A stretch of 64,000 nucleotides of DNA from Isoetes taiwanensis (lineage: Eukaryota; Streptophyta; Lycopodiopsida; Isoetales; Isoetaceae): contig JAJEKV010000023.1 of NCBI GenBank assembly GCA_021234155.1, forward strand, positions 3,132,243 to 3,196,242, read 5' to 3'. The notes beneath the pieces were generated by a model. It saw nothing but the letters and a program-made list of their open reading frames with translations, did no database searches and was not told where the DNA came from. A program made the position numbers and the translations under genes. Positions 21,362-33,860 of this stretch are shown here, piece by piece (the first letter of the stretch is position 1; each line of letters starts with the position of its first letter).

Positions 21362-23691
21362 TGTAACAAACCCGGGGGACTTAGCTTATGCTCAGATAAT
21401 TTGTATAGAGCATAGTGGTATCGTCCATGGGTGTGTTGGGGGCCATTTAAATCTAAATAAAAACTTTAGCTAAGGTAATTTAAAACCTTAATAAATTGAA
21501 TGGAAAAAATGTGAGCACACTAAATCAGGGGAAGGGCAGATCGTGGCTGCCAGATAGCGGCAGGATCCCGCTTAGAGATGGATGTGGCATGCCAGTTTAC
21601 CATCCGCCTGATCTCGGGATGGATCCCGCCAAGTGTTCTTAAGGCAAGGGTATATAAGAAATAGAAGAGTTGGTGGGATGGGCAAAAAGGAGGAGGAAGA
21701 GAATCGGTTGGGCTGATCAAATTGGAAGTAGAGCAAGGAAAACAAGAGTCCAAAGCTAAATTCAGGTGGGGATTTGATCTATTTCATGATTTTGCAGCCT
21801 GATTGGGGTTGGATTATGTAGAGATGAGTTTCTGAAGCATGCCGCCACCTGCCTGTAAGCCAAACTCCAGTTCCTAAATAAAATCTGTCATGCCATTTGC
21901 TCTGTGCTCCCAAATCTGGCAAACCCTGCTTGAGTTCGACCATCTGATCTTGGGTAAAAGCATGCTACGGTGTACCACTTTTGGAACCCTCAAAAGTACC
22001 TACACTGGGTACTTTTAAAACTGGTACTTTCTGTTTTTTCTTTGCATTAAAATCAATCGATATTTTTTGGATTGAAGGTCAATAACATGTCAATCTATAG
22101 TACTAGAGAATAACAATACTATAAGAGACTAAAATAAATGAATTAACTCTCAAACTTATTATTTATTGCGGCATTTATGCAAGTTCCCAGTACCTAGTGC
22201 TGGGTACTTTTATGGGTAGTTTCACACTCCCTAAAAAGTAATTTAGATGGTACACCCTAGCACGCTTTCACCGTCTTATGAACCTTAGCTTGCTTCGGTC
22301 GGTTGTGTAAAAATAATCCCTCTGTCTGCCTCTCCACTGCCATGGTCAAGATTGTAAATCCGTCTTCTCCTCTGGGTCATACTCTAGAGATAGTACTTTG
22401 CACCCTGGATGTATTTTGGAGATGAATTTCTGCCTGGGGCGAGCCTGCAGATCCAATCGGCCAGGCCAAAAGGGCCGCTGTTGAGCGCCCACGATTTGGT
22501 TACAGTCTTTTTCTGATCTCTATTGAAGGGGGATACCAGGGTCCGGTATCCCCAGACCTTTAAAAACCTTATTTTAAAGTTAAAACTTGAACCTTAAGTT
22601 GTTAAAAAGTTAAACCTTAAAACCCTTAGGTGTTCTTGTCAATTGTAGTTACCTTCTACCAACCGCTAGGCAAACCTACCTTATGAGACCAAGATTCCAT
22701 TGAATGTTGTTGCCGTCCCGTAGTAGGGAAAAGTATCTGCCTGGCTAGTGTATAATGTGGGATGTTTATGCGTGCATTAAAGATTGCTCTATAAGTATGA
22801 ATAGGATATGGGGCACCTTACGGAATTGCATTATGTATCTGAGACGATATTATGTTTATGGTGCACTTGAATCAAAGAATGTTGTGCATTTGCATGCAAC
22901 GGCCCACCTTCGGAGGGGTGGGGTGGCCGTGTAACTCCGCATCCGTGCCAGATGGCCTGACGGATGAGTTGAACCCTGTATGTACAGATAGAGAGAGTGG
23001 TCTCCTTGGGGTCGCCACCCAAGGATTATGCTTGGCATATAGTATGCATGGAAAATGGTAGTTATTGAATGTACTAACATTGCAGGGGGAGTATCAACGT
23101 AACAGGTAAATCACGTATTATTGTTATTATGCATGAATGTGAAGATCCCAATGGCCCTCCCCACTTAGTCCTTGTGGACTAACCCCGGATGTTTGTTGTG
23201 TTGTAAGATGGCACATCCTGAAGCCACGATTGTATTGGACCTAGACTCTTTTGTTACCTGGTGGTTCAACGAGACGGAGGCTGAGCCGGCTTTAATGTCT
23301 AAAGAACGAGTTTACGAGATCCTAATATCATTGTTCAGGGAGTTGTATTATGCGCAAAGGCAACCCCAGATTGAGGCCCAAGACCCGGAGACGGATGGAG
23401 AGTCTTCCGAGGGTAGCTCTGGCAACTCCTCCTCGGTCACTTCCGAGGAGGGGGAAGATCAAAGGGCCAATTGAGCATGGGTGACGGGGTGGCCTTGGGG
23501 TTTTTTGTATATTATGGGTGTATTGTGAGATGGGGATAATGTGAACTCTCCTTTGTATGTGTGGCGTTGGGCCGGATGTAAATGATTTGATTGTAACCAA
23601 ATATTTATGAATAGAAGTTCGTGATGATTTGATTGTCTATATCTGAGTTACTTAGTGCGACGGCCTAGGCCAATAGGCTAGGTCCGTTTCA
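21362..23691 (+). repeat. LTR, unit 2 (3' LTR of element 1)
   Basis: Starts TGTAACAAACCC and ends GTCCGTTTCA, just before an intact primer site. It is about 2.33 kb, including a 322-bp MITE at 21,952-22,273. This LTR is both the right end of the only complete LTR-gag-LTR structure and the left end of the tandem units, so it is the natural place for an LTR-LTR exchange. Confidence 0.85.
21948..22277 (+). mobile_element. MITE in LTR of unit 2
   Basis: Element 21,952-22,273 (322 bp). The left end GGGTAAAAGCATGCTACGGT and the reverse complement of the right end CGGTGAAAGCGTGCTAGGGT match apart from a few positions and continue with GTACCA on both sides, giving terminal inverted repeats of about 26 bp. 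TCTT flanks both sides (21,948-21,951; 22,274-22,277), while the other LTR copies have a single ATCTTATGAACC. The interior has repeated GGTACTTTT/AAAGTACC. The superfamily is not clear; a short target duplication and no coding sequence are all that can be said. Confidence 0.8.
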
Positions 23692-23693
23692 GT

Positions 23694-23705
23694 TGGTATC
23701 AGAGC
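23694..23705 (+). other. tRNA-iMet primer binding site, unit 2
   Basis: TGGTATCAGAGC lies two bases after the LTR end CA. It is complementary to the 3' end of plant initiator tRNA-Met, the usual primer for minus-strand synthesis of plant LTR elements. It fixes the LTR boundary and the plus-strand orientation of the element. Confidence 0.9.
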
Positions 23706-23827
23706 CCAAAGTTCTGACAACCTTCGGGTCATGGGAATTAGGGGTTAGAAACTTAAGAAGTCTACTGGAAAGTAGAGTTGTTTTATGGAAAATAACCATT
23801 GCCGTCATCTTCCAGGTGGTTAGCAGG

Positions 23828-24201
23828 ATGTCGGGAAACAATGATAACGATTCGGGAGATGGGGAAGTGGCAATCGCTTCTACGATAACGCAGAGCAGCC
23901 ATGCAAAGCGTGACTTGCCACCATGCAACAACGACTTGCCGCCAAGGATCTGACCTTGATGAGGTCAACAAGGTTTTAAAGCAATTGAAGATGGAGACAT
24001 TTAGTGGTAAAGATACCACCCGTGAGGATGCCGATGCTTGGTTAAAAGGGATCAAGTTTTATTTTCAAGTTAAGAAAATTTCCGACCTATTAAAGGCAAC
24101 CATTGCCGATATGCTATTAACTTGGACCCGCCAAGATGCGGTGGGAAGAGTATAAGAAGGCTAACCATCTTTTCTCGAGCGGATCACATGGAGTACCTTT
24201 A
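23828..24201 (+). pseudogene. gag: Partial gag, unit 2
   Basis: MSGNNDNDSGDGEVA start, then the same N-terminal gag half as in unit 1 (KQLKMETFSGKDTTREDADA, WLKGIKFYFQVKK). At the end, the bases CTTTAA follow TGGAGTAC before the satellite (CACTAGAG). Unit 7 also has CTTTAA here, so unit 2 appears to keep six bases of gag that units 1 and 3 lack. Confidence 0.8.
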
Positions 24202-25505
24202 ACACTAGAGTTGTCCCTTGATGGACCATAAATGGTTCATTTATACGAGTTCGCTTTAAAATTCATATAAAATCAATGGCATAAAATTCAGTTAAACCCT
24301 TTCTACATGTTAATATATGGCAGTCATATTGTATGGGAAAAATAGTTAAAAATGCATATACCCCTAAAATTGAAAGTTATGTCTAGGTGAACCAAGGGGG
24401 TCAAGTCCGGTTTGCTTCATGTTTACATAATGTAAAAGCGTGTCAATAAAAAGATTTTTTGATTTTTTTCATTATAATAGTATTTTTCTATACGAGATAA
24501 GGATGAATACACAAAAACCTTGTTCCAATTTGAAGTCTAGAAAGGAAGATATAGTCGGGTCAAACATGACAGGGTCAAAAAGGTTTTGTCTTCTATGGAC
24601 CAATAATGGTTCCCTAAGGTCTGTTTTCAATTAAAATTCTATAACTTTTGCATGAAAATGATTTTTTGCTTCAAATTTGGAATATAAGTAGTTGACTAAT
24701 TGCTTCATGCATAAAAAATATTTGTTGGCCCTGTAATTTGAAGATTCAAGCTTTGACTTATAGTAACAATTTTAAGTGACTTTTAATTGATGTTTATTTT
24801 GTTATATTTGAAGGAAATTTATTGAAATAGTATATTATTAAAAAAATCATATATGAATGCTTGTATGGATATGAAACCAGTGAAAAAACAAGTAAAGAAA
24901 AAGAGCAAAAGGCACGATCATGATAAATCAATAAAGGTTTCTGTACCTAAGACCATTACTGGTCCACAGGTTCATTTTAAATCAATAACTTCTTTATGTT
25001 ATTCGATCTCAAGCTGAATTTTAGGATATTAGTATTTCATGAGATCCTCTATCAATAAAAAATATCTATTGCTAGGTTTGGGCTAAAACTTTTAGTATTA
25101 CTTCCAAGTTATCATCAAATGTTTTCCATATTTGATCTCTAGATTTGTGCCTTGAAAATGAACTTCAAACACCATATTTCAAAGCTTCCCAAAGTTAAGA
25201 TAGCAATGCAAGCTGAACCAAGGAAAAATATGAAAAGGTATGACTAAAGAAGATCAAGATAGACTGCTATGCCGATGCCAATTATTGGTCCACATAACCC
25301 TCTCATTTAAAAGTCAAGAACATCATCATCTTAATCAATTCTTTAGAATATAGTTTATATCACATTATATATGATAACATTAGTTGATTAGGGAGGATTG
25401 TCTATCTAAAAGGTGATATTGAAGCACAAAAATTAAGTAGCTAAGGGCTACTTTGAATGTATGAGAAAGTCCACTTACACCTTTCAAAGATTATCTTATA
25501 GACGA
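24202..25505 (+). repeat. Satellite, unit 2
   Basis: Copy of the unit 1 satellite up to the AGACGA junction at 25,500-25,505. It is nearly base-for-base the same as 19,040-20,332, including all dyad cores except the last. Confidence 0.85.
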
Positions 25506-25873
25506 CTTGCCTGAAGGGGCAGCGCGTCATGAATAGCCAGCACCCGGTAACAAGACCGCACAAAATAAGAAGACACAACATCCGGATGAACCTTCCAAAC
25601 CTGCACCACCACATCATCCTGCGGGACTATAGGTATATGTAGCGGAATACTCCCCACCACTTGTTCCCAGATAGCCCGGTCACTGACCCTCAGGCGAAAG
25701 TGAGCTCGAAAGAACTCCCACGAAGCTAGCTGACCACCCAAATATCAATCCTCCAAGGTGAGCACAGCAGCTCGCCTCCAACGGACCTGCGTCTGAGCAT
25801 GCACCGTGGCAGCCAAGGGCAAGTGCGCAGGGGGTAGAGGAAACCACAAGAAAGGAGAAGAGTGGTGATAAAC
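25500..25873 (-). mobile_element. LINE fragment, unit 2
   Basis: Copy of LINE 16,165-16,548, in the same minus-strand orientation, fused to the satellite through AGACGA. It encodes VVGSIPLHIPIVPQDDVVV on the minus strand. It ends at GTGGTGATAAAC, right before the next LTR. Confidence 0.85.
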
Positions 25874-27878
25874 TGTAACAAACCTAGGGACTTAGCTTGT
25901 GTCCGTATTAATTTGTATAGAGCATAGTGGTATGCGTCCATGGGTGTGTTGGGGGCGCCATTTAAATCTAAATAAAAACTTTAGCTAAGGTAATTTAAAA
26001 CCTTAATAAATTGAATGGAAAAAGTGTGAGCACACTAAATCAGGGGAAGGGCAGATCGTGGCTGCCAGATAGCGGCAGGATCCCGCTTAGAGATGCATGT
26101 GGCATGCCAGTTTACCATCTGGCCTGATCCTGGGATGGATCCTGCCAAGTGTTCTTAAGGCAAGGGTATATAAGAAATAGAAGAGTTGGCCGGATGGGCA
26201 AAAAGGAGGAGGAAGAGAATCGGTTGGGCTGATCAAATTGGAAGTAGAGCAAGGAAAACAAGAGTCCAAAGCTAAATTCAGGTGGGGATTTGATCTATTT
26301 CATGATTTTGCAGCCTGATTGGGGTTGGATTATGTAGAGATGAGTTTCTGAAGCATGCCGCCACCGCCTTTAGTAAGCCAAACTCCGGTTCTAAATAAAA
26401 TCTGTCATGCCATTTGCTCAGGCTCCCAAATCCGCAAACCCCCGCTTGAATTCGACCATCGATCTTATGAACCTTAGCTTGTTTTCGGTCGGGTTGTGTA
26501 AAAATAATCCCCTCATCGCCTCTCCACTGCCATGGTCAAGATTGTAAATCCGTCTTCTCCTCTGGGTCATACTCTAGAGATAGTACTTTGCACCCTGGAT
26601 GTATTTTGGAGATGAATTTCTGCCTGGGGCGAGCCTGCAGATCCAATCGGCCAGAGGCCAAAGGGGGCATTTGTTGGCATGCGATTTGGTTCTGATCTTT
26701 TTTCTGATCTCTATTGAAGGGGATACAGGGTCGGTATCCCCGGACCTTTAAAAACCTTATTTTAAAGTTAAAACTTGAACCTTAAGTTGTTAAAAAGTTA
26801 AACCTTAAAACCCTTAGGTGTTCTTGTCAATTGTAGTTACCTTCTACCAACCGCTAGGCAAACCTACCTTATGAGACCAAGATTCCATTGAATGTTGTTG
26901 CCGTCCCGTAGTAGGGAAAAGTATCTGCCTGGCTAGTGTATAATGTGGGATGTTTATGCGTGCATTAAAGATTGCTCTATAAGTATGAATAGGATATGGG
27001 GCACCTTACGGAATTGCATTATGTATCTGAGACGATATTATGTTTATGGTGCACTTGAATCAAAGAATGTTGTGCATTTGCATGCAACGCCCACCTTCCG
27101 GAGGGTGGGGTGGGGTAACCCGCAAGATCCGCGCCCAGATGGATGACGGATGAGTTGAACCCTGTATGTACAGATAGAGAGAGTGGTCTCCTTGGGGTCG
27201 CCACCCAAGGATTATGCTTGGCATATAGTATGCATGGAAAATGGTAGTTATTGAATGTACTAACATTGCAGGGGGAGTATCAACGTAACAGGTAAATCAC
27301 GTATTATTGTTATTATGCATGAATGTGAAGATCCCAATGGCCCTCCCCACTTAGTCCTTGTGGACTAACCCCGGATGTTTGTTGTGTTGTAAGATGGCAC
27401 ATCCTGAAGCCCCACGATTGTATTGGACCTAGACTCTTTTGTTTTTGGTGGTTCAACGAGACGGAGGTCTGAGCGGCTTTAATGTCTAAAGAACGAGTTT
27501 GAGATCCTAATATCATTGTTCAGGGGAGTTGTATTATATGCCAAAGGCAACCCCATTGAGGCCCAAGACCCGGAGACGGATGGAGAGTCTTCCGAGGGTA
27601 GCTCTGGCAACTCCTCCTCGGTCACTTCCGAGGAGGGGGAAGATCAAAGGGCCAATTGAGCATGGGTGACGGGGTGGCCTTGGGGTTTTTTGTATATTAT
27701 GGGTGTATTGTGAGATGGGGATAATGTGAACTCTCCTTTGTATGTGTGGCGTTGGGCCGGATGTAAATGATTTGATTGTAACCAAATATTTATGAATAGA
27801 AGTTCGTGATGATTTGATTGTCTATATCCGAAAGTTACTTTAGTGCGTGCCTAGGCCAATAGGCTAGGTCCGTTTTCG
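25874..27878 (+). repeat. LTR, unit 3
   Basis: TGTAACAAACC start, TATA box 26,167-26,174, end just before the primer site. It lacks the MITE found in unit 2, so the MITE inserted after the LTRs had become separate, or this copy was amplified from a MITE-free one. Confidence 0.85.
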
Positions 27879-27880
27879 GT

Positions 27881-27892
27881 TGGTATCAGAGC
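27881..27892 (+). other. tRNA-iMet primer binding site, unit 3
   Basis: Intact TGGTATCAGAGC after GTTTTCGGT. Together with unit 2 this is the reference form; the other units show CAG changed to CG or worse at the same place. Confidence 0.9.
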
Positions 27893-28014
27893 CCAAAGTT
27901 CTGACAACCTTCGGGTCATGGGAATTAGGGGTTAGAAACTTAAGAAGTCTACTGGAAAGTAGAGTTGTTTTATGGAAAATAACCATTGCTGTCATCTTCC
28001 AGGTGGTTAGCAGG

Positions 28015-28383
28015 ATGTCGGGAAACAATGATAACTTGATTCGGGGAGATGGGGAAGTGGCACTGCTCCTACGATAACGGAGCAGCCATGCAGCAGCAGC
28101 TTGCCACCATGCAACAGCAGCTTGCCGCCAAGGATGCTGACCTTGATGAGGTCAACAAGGTTTTAAAGCAATTGAAGATGGAGACATTTAGTGGTAAAGA
28201 TACCACCGGCGAGGATGCTGATGCTTGGTTAAAAGGGATCAAGTTTTATTTTCAAGTTAAGAAAATTTCCGACCTATTAAAGGCAACCATTGCCGATATG
28301 CTATTAACTGGACCCGCCAAGATCTGGTGGGAAGAGTATAAGAAGGCTAACCATCTTTTCCTGAGCCAGATCACATGGAGTAC
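28015..28383 (+). pseudogene. gag: Partial gag, unit 3 (best preserved)
   Basis: The clearest gag copy. An open frame from about 28,049 to 28,411 reads a Q-rich coiled stretch (MQQQLATMQQQLAAK), then DADLDEVNKVLKQLKMETFS, GEDADAWLKGIKFYFQ, ISDLLKATIADMLLTGPAKI and WWEEYKKANHLFLSQITWST. This is the capsid-type N-terminal domain of a Ty3/copia-like plant gag, with the conserved aromatic W(F)..Y..F pattern. The last codons before the stop (LELSLDGP) already come from the satellite. Without the 3' half and zinc knuckle it would lack nucleocapsid function. Confidence 0.85.
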
Positions 28384-29683
28384 ACTAGAGTTGTCCCTTG
28401 ATGGACCATAAATGGTTCATTTGTACAGTTCGCTTTAAAATTCATATAAAATCAATGGCATAAAATTCAGTTAAACCCTTTCTACATGTTAATATATGGC
28501 AGTCATATTGTACAGGAAAAATAGTTAAAAATGCATATACCCCTAAAATTGAAAGTTATGTCTAGGTGAACCAAGGGGGGTCAAGTCCAGTTTGCTTCAT
28601 GTTTACATAATGTAAAACTGTGTCAATAAAAAGATTTTTTTGATTTTTTTCATTATAATAGTATTTTTCTATACGAGATAAGGATGAATACACAAAAAAC
28701 CTTGTTCCAATTTGAAGTCTAGAAAGGAAGATATAGTCAGTCAAACATGACAGGGTCAAAACAGTTTTCTGTCTTCTATGGACCAATAATAGTTCCCAGA
28801 AGGCTGTTTCAATTAAAATTCTATAACTTTTGCATGAAAATGATTTTTTGCTTCAAATTTGGAATATAAGTAGTTGACTAATTGCTTCATGCATAAAAAA
28901 TATTTGTTGGCCTGTAATTTGAAGATTCAGCTTTGACTTATAGTAACAATTTTAAGTGACTTTTAATTGATGTTTATTTTGTTATATTTGAAGGAAATTT
29001 ATTGAAATAGTATATTATTAAAAAAATCATATATGAATGCTTGTATGGATATGAAACCGGTGAAAAAAAACAAGAAAAAAGAGCAAAAGGCACGATCATG
29101 ATAAATCAATAAAGGTTTCTGTACCTAAGACCATTACTGGTCCACAGGTTCATTTTAAATCAATAACTTCTTTATGTTATTCGATCTCAAGCTGAATTTT
29201 AGGATATTAGTATTTCATGAGATCCTCTATCAATAAAAAATATCTATTGCTAGGTTTGGGCTAAAACTTTTAGTATTACTTCCAAGTTATCATCAAATGT
29301 TTTCCATATTTGATCTCTAGATTTGTGCCTTGAAAATGAACTTCAAACACCATATTTCAAAGCTTCCCAAAGTTAAGATAGCAATGCAAGCTGAACCAAG
29401 GAAAAATATGAAAAGGTATGACTAAAGAAGATCAAGATAGACTGCTATGCCGATGCCAATTATTGGTCCACATAACCCTCTCATTTAAAAGTCAAGAACA
29501 TCATCATCTTAATCAATTCTTTAGAATATAGTTTATATCACATTATATATGATAACATTAGTTGATTAGGGAGGATTGTCTATCTAAAAGGTGATATTGA
29601 AGCACAAAAATTAAGTAGCTAAGGGCTACTTTGAATGTATGAGAAAGTCCACTTACACCTTTCAAAGATTATCTTATAGACGA
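28384..29683 (+). repeat. Satellite, unit 3
   Basis: Near-identical to unit 2, ending at AGACGA 29,678-29,683. The dyad cores are kept. Confidence 0.85.
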
Positions 29684-30051
29684 CTTGCCTGAAGGGGCAG
29701 CGCGTCATGAATAGCCAGCACCCGGTAACAAGACCGCACAAAATAAGAAGACACAACATGGGATGAACCTTCCAAACCACGCACCACCACATCATCCTGC
29801 GGGACTATAGGTATATGTAGCGGAATACTCCCCACCACTTGTTCCCGGATAGCAGGTCCGGCCGACCCTCGCGGAAAGTGAGCTCGAAAGAACTCCCACG
29901 AAGCTAGCTGACCACCCAAATATCAATCCTCCAAGGTGAGCACAGCAGCTCGCCTCCAACGGACCTGCGTCTGAGCATGCACCGTGGCAGCCAAGGGCAA
30001 GTGCGCAGGGGGTAGAGGAAACCACAAGAAAGGAGAAGAGTGGTGATAAAC
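29678..30051 (-). mobile_element. LINE fragment, unit 3
   Basis: Same LINE piece and same junction as in unit 2, ending GATAAAC before the unit 4 LTR. Confidence 0.85.
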
Positions 30052-32080
30052 TGTAACAAACCTAGGGACTTAGCTTGTGTCCGTATTAATTTGTATAGAG
30101 CATAGTGGTATGCGTCCATGGGTGTGTTGGGGGCGCCATTTAAATCTAAATAAAAACTTTAGCTAAGGTAATTTAAAACCTTAATAAATTGAATGGAAAA
30201 AGTGTGAGCACACTAAATCAGGGGAAGGGCAGATCGTGGCTGCCAGATAGCGGCAGGATCCCGCTTAGAGATGCATGTGGCATGCCAGTTTACCATCTGG
30301 CCTGATCCTGGGATGGATCCTGCCAAGTGTTCTTAAGGCAAGGGTATATAAGAAATAGAAGAGTTGGCGGATGGGCAAAAAGGAGGAGGAAGAGAATGGG
30401 TTTGGGCTGATCAAATTGGAAGTAGAGCAAGGAAAACAAGAGTCCAAAGCTAAATTCAGGTGGGGATTTGATCTATTTCATGATTTTGCAGCCTGATTGG
30501 GGTTGGATTATGTAGAGATGAGTTTCTGAAGCATGCCGCCACCTGCCTGTAAGCCAAACTCCAGTTCCTAAATAAAATCTGTCATGCCATTTGCTCTGTG
30601 CTCCCAAATCCGGCAAACCCTGCTTGAATTCGACCATCTGATCTTATGAACCTTAGCTTGCTTTGATTCGGTTGTGTAAAAAATAATCCCCCTCATGCGC
30701 CTCTCCATTTTGCCATGGTCAAGATTGTAAATCCGTCTTTCCCTCAACCGCCGGGTCATACTCTAGAGATAGTACTTTGCACCACGGATGTATTTTGGAG
30801 ATGATTTTTCTATAAGCTAGGGCGAATTGCTGCGAGATCCAATCCCGGCCGAGCCAAATGGGGCATGCATGTTGTTGGCATACGATTTGGTTCTGATCTT
30901 TTTTTCTGATTCTCTATTGAAGGGGGGATACGAGGGTCCGGTATCCCGTGAGACTTTTAAAAACCTTATTTTAAAGTTAAAACTTGAACCTTAAGTTGTT
31001 AAAAAGTTAAACCTTAAAACCCTTAGGTGTTCTTGTCAATTGTAGTTACCTTCTACCCTAGGCAAACCTACCTTATGAGACCAAGATTCCATTGAATGTT
31101 GTTGCCGTCCGTAGTAGGGAAAAGTATCTGCTGGCTAGTGTATAATGTGGGATGTTTATCACGCTTTGCGTGCATTAAAGATTGCTCTATAAGTATGAAT
31201 AGGATATGGGGCACCTTACGGAATTTTTTGCATTATGTATACGAGGCGATATTATGTTTATGGTGCACTTGAATCAAAGAATGTTGTGCATTTGCATGCA
31301 ACAGCCCACCGGAGGGAGGGTGGGGTGGGGTGGTGTAACTCCGCATCCGTGCGGATGGCCCGACGGATGAGTTGAACCCCATATGTGAGGATAGAGAGAG
31401 TGGTCTCCTTGGGGTTGCCACCCAAGGATTATGCTTGGCATATAGTATGCATGGAAAATGGTAGTTATTGAATGTACTAACATTGTGGGGAGTATCAGCG
31501 TAATGTAAATCACGTATTATTGTTATTATGCATGAATGTGAAGATCCCAATGGCCCTCCCCACTTAGTCCTTGTGGACTAACCCGGGATGTTTGTTTGTG
31601 TTGTAAGATGGCACATCCGGAAAACCCGCGATTGTATTGGACCTAGACTCTTTTGTTTTTGGTGGTTCAGCGAGGCGAGGCTGAGCCGGCTTTATCCGCT
31701 GAGGTACGAGAATCCCTATATCATTATTCCAGGGGAGTTGTATTATCGCATAAAACGCCCCGAATTGAGCCAGAGACCAGGAGGCGGATGGAGAGTCTTA
31801 GGGATGCTTCAGCAACTCCTCCCTGATCACCAGGGGGGAAAATCAAGGCCAGTGAGCATGGGTGGCGGGGGTGGCCTTGGGGTTTTTGTATATTATAGTT
31901 GTATTTTATTATTGAGATGGGGATAATGTGAACTCTCCAGCACTTTGTATGTGTGGCGTTGACTGGGATGCTAAATAATTTGGAATTGCTAACAAATATT
32001 TATGAATGAAGTTCATTGATGATTTGATTGTCTATATAGGGTTGCAGATGCGGCGGCCTGAGCCAATAGGCTGGGTCCGG
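30052..32080 (+). repeat. LTR, unit 4
   Basis: TGTAACAAACC start, TATA box 30,345-30,352. The first 550 bp match unit 3 closely. From about 30,660 onward, small indels become frequent, and this continues through units 5 to 7. The primer site at 32,082 reads TGGTGTCCGAGC. Confidence 0.8.
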
Positions 32081-32201
32081 TTGGTGTCCGAGCCCAAAGT
32101 TAAAACCTTGGGTGAGAGTGAGGTTGAAACTTAAGAAGTCCTCTTTGGAAAAGTAGGTTGTTTTATGGAAAATAACCATCATCTTCCGGTGGGTTGCAGG
32201 G

Positions 32202-32565
32202 ATGTCGAGGAAACAATGATAGCGGTTAGGAGTCTGGAAATTGTACTTGCTCCCTATACGACACTTGGGCGACCATGCGGCCGGCTGACTTACTTATACG
32301 GCTGGCGGCTTGCTCCAAGGATCTTTGACATTAGAGGTCAACAAGGTTTTAAAACAATTGAATATGGAGACATTTAGTGGTAAAAGATACCGGCGAGGAT
32401 CGTGCTTGGTTAAAAGGATCAAGTTTTATTTTCAAGTTAAAGAAAATTTCCAGGCTATTAAAGGGCAACCATTCTTGGAGTATCTTTGTCTTGGACCCCT
32501 TGAGAATCTGGTGGGAAGAGTATAGAAGGCTAACCATCTTTTCACAGGCGGATCACATGGAATTA
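32202..32565 (+). pseudogene. gag: Partial gag, unit 4
   Basis: Same gag N-terminal part, recognisable by TTTTATTTTCAAGTTAA and ATGGAGACATTTAGTGGTAA, but shifted in frame many times. No usable open frame. Confidence 0.7.
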
Positions 32566-33860
32566 CAGAGTTGTCCCTTGATGGACCATAAATGGTTCAT
32601 TTAATGCGATTAGCTTTAAAATTCATATAAAATCAATGGCATAAATTGATTAAACCCTTTCTACATGTTAATATGCTTGGCAGTCATATTTATGCGGAAA
32701 AATAGTTAAAAATGCATATACCCCTAAATTGAAAGTTATGTCTAAGGTGAACCAAGGGGTCAAGTCGAGTTTGCTTCATGTTTACATAATGTAAAAGCTG
32801 TCAATAAAGATTTTTGATTTTTCATTATAATGAAGTATTTTCTATCTGAGGAATAGGATGAATACACAAAAACCTTGTTCAATTTGAAGTCTAGAAAGGA
32901 AGATATAGTCGATCAAACATAGCCCGAGGAGTCAAAGCAGTTTTACATCTTCCTATGGACCAATAATGAGATTTGAGAGGCTGTTTCAATTAAAATTCTA
33001 TATAACTTTTGCATGAAAAGTGATTTTGCTTCAAATTTGGAGTATAAATGGATTGACTAATTGCTTCATGCATAAAAATATTTGTTGGCACGTAATTTGA
33101 AGGTCGGCTTTGACTTATAGTAACAATTTTAAGTGACTTTTTGAGTGATGTTTATTTTGTTATATTTGAAGGAAATTTATTGAAATAGTATATTATTAAA
33201 AATCATATATAGCAGATGCTTGTATGGATATGAAACCGGTGAAAAAACAAGTAAAGAAAGAGCAAAACTGATCATGATAAATCAATAAAAGGTTTACGTA
33301 CCTAAGACGGAAACTAAATTACGGGTTAAATTTTAAATCAATAACTTCTTTATGTTATTCGATCTCAAAAGTGAATTTTAGGATATTAGTATTTCATGAG
33401 ATCCTCATCAATAAAAATATCTATTGCTTTAGGTTTGGGCTAAAACTTTTAGTATTACTTCCAAGTTATCATCAAATGTTTTTCCATATTTGATCTCTAG
33501 ATTTGTGCCTTGAAAATGAACTTCAAACACCATATTTCAAAGCTTCCCAAAGTTAAGGAATGCTTGATACCGAGTGAACGAGGAAAAATATGAAAAGGTA
33601 TGACTAAAGAGATCGAGATAGGCGCTATCTTAGTGCCAATTATTGGTCCACATAACCCTCTAGATTTTAAAGGTAGAACATCATCATCTTAATCAATTCT
33701 TTAGAATATAGTTTATATCACATTATATATATTAACATTGTAGTTGATTAGGGAGGATTGTCTATCTAAAAGGTGATATTGAAGCACAAAATTAAGTAGC
33801 TAAGGGCTACTTTGAATGTATGAGAAATCCATACACCTTTCAAGATTATCTTATAGGCGA
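32566..33860 (+). repeat. Satellite, unit 4
   Basis: Same satellite with scattered indels; the junction reads AGGCGA at 33,855-33,860. Confidence 0.75.
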
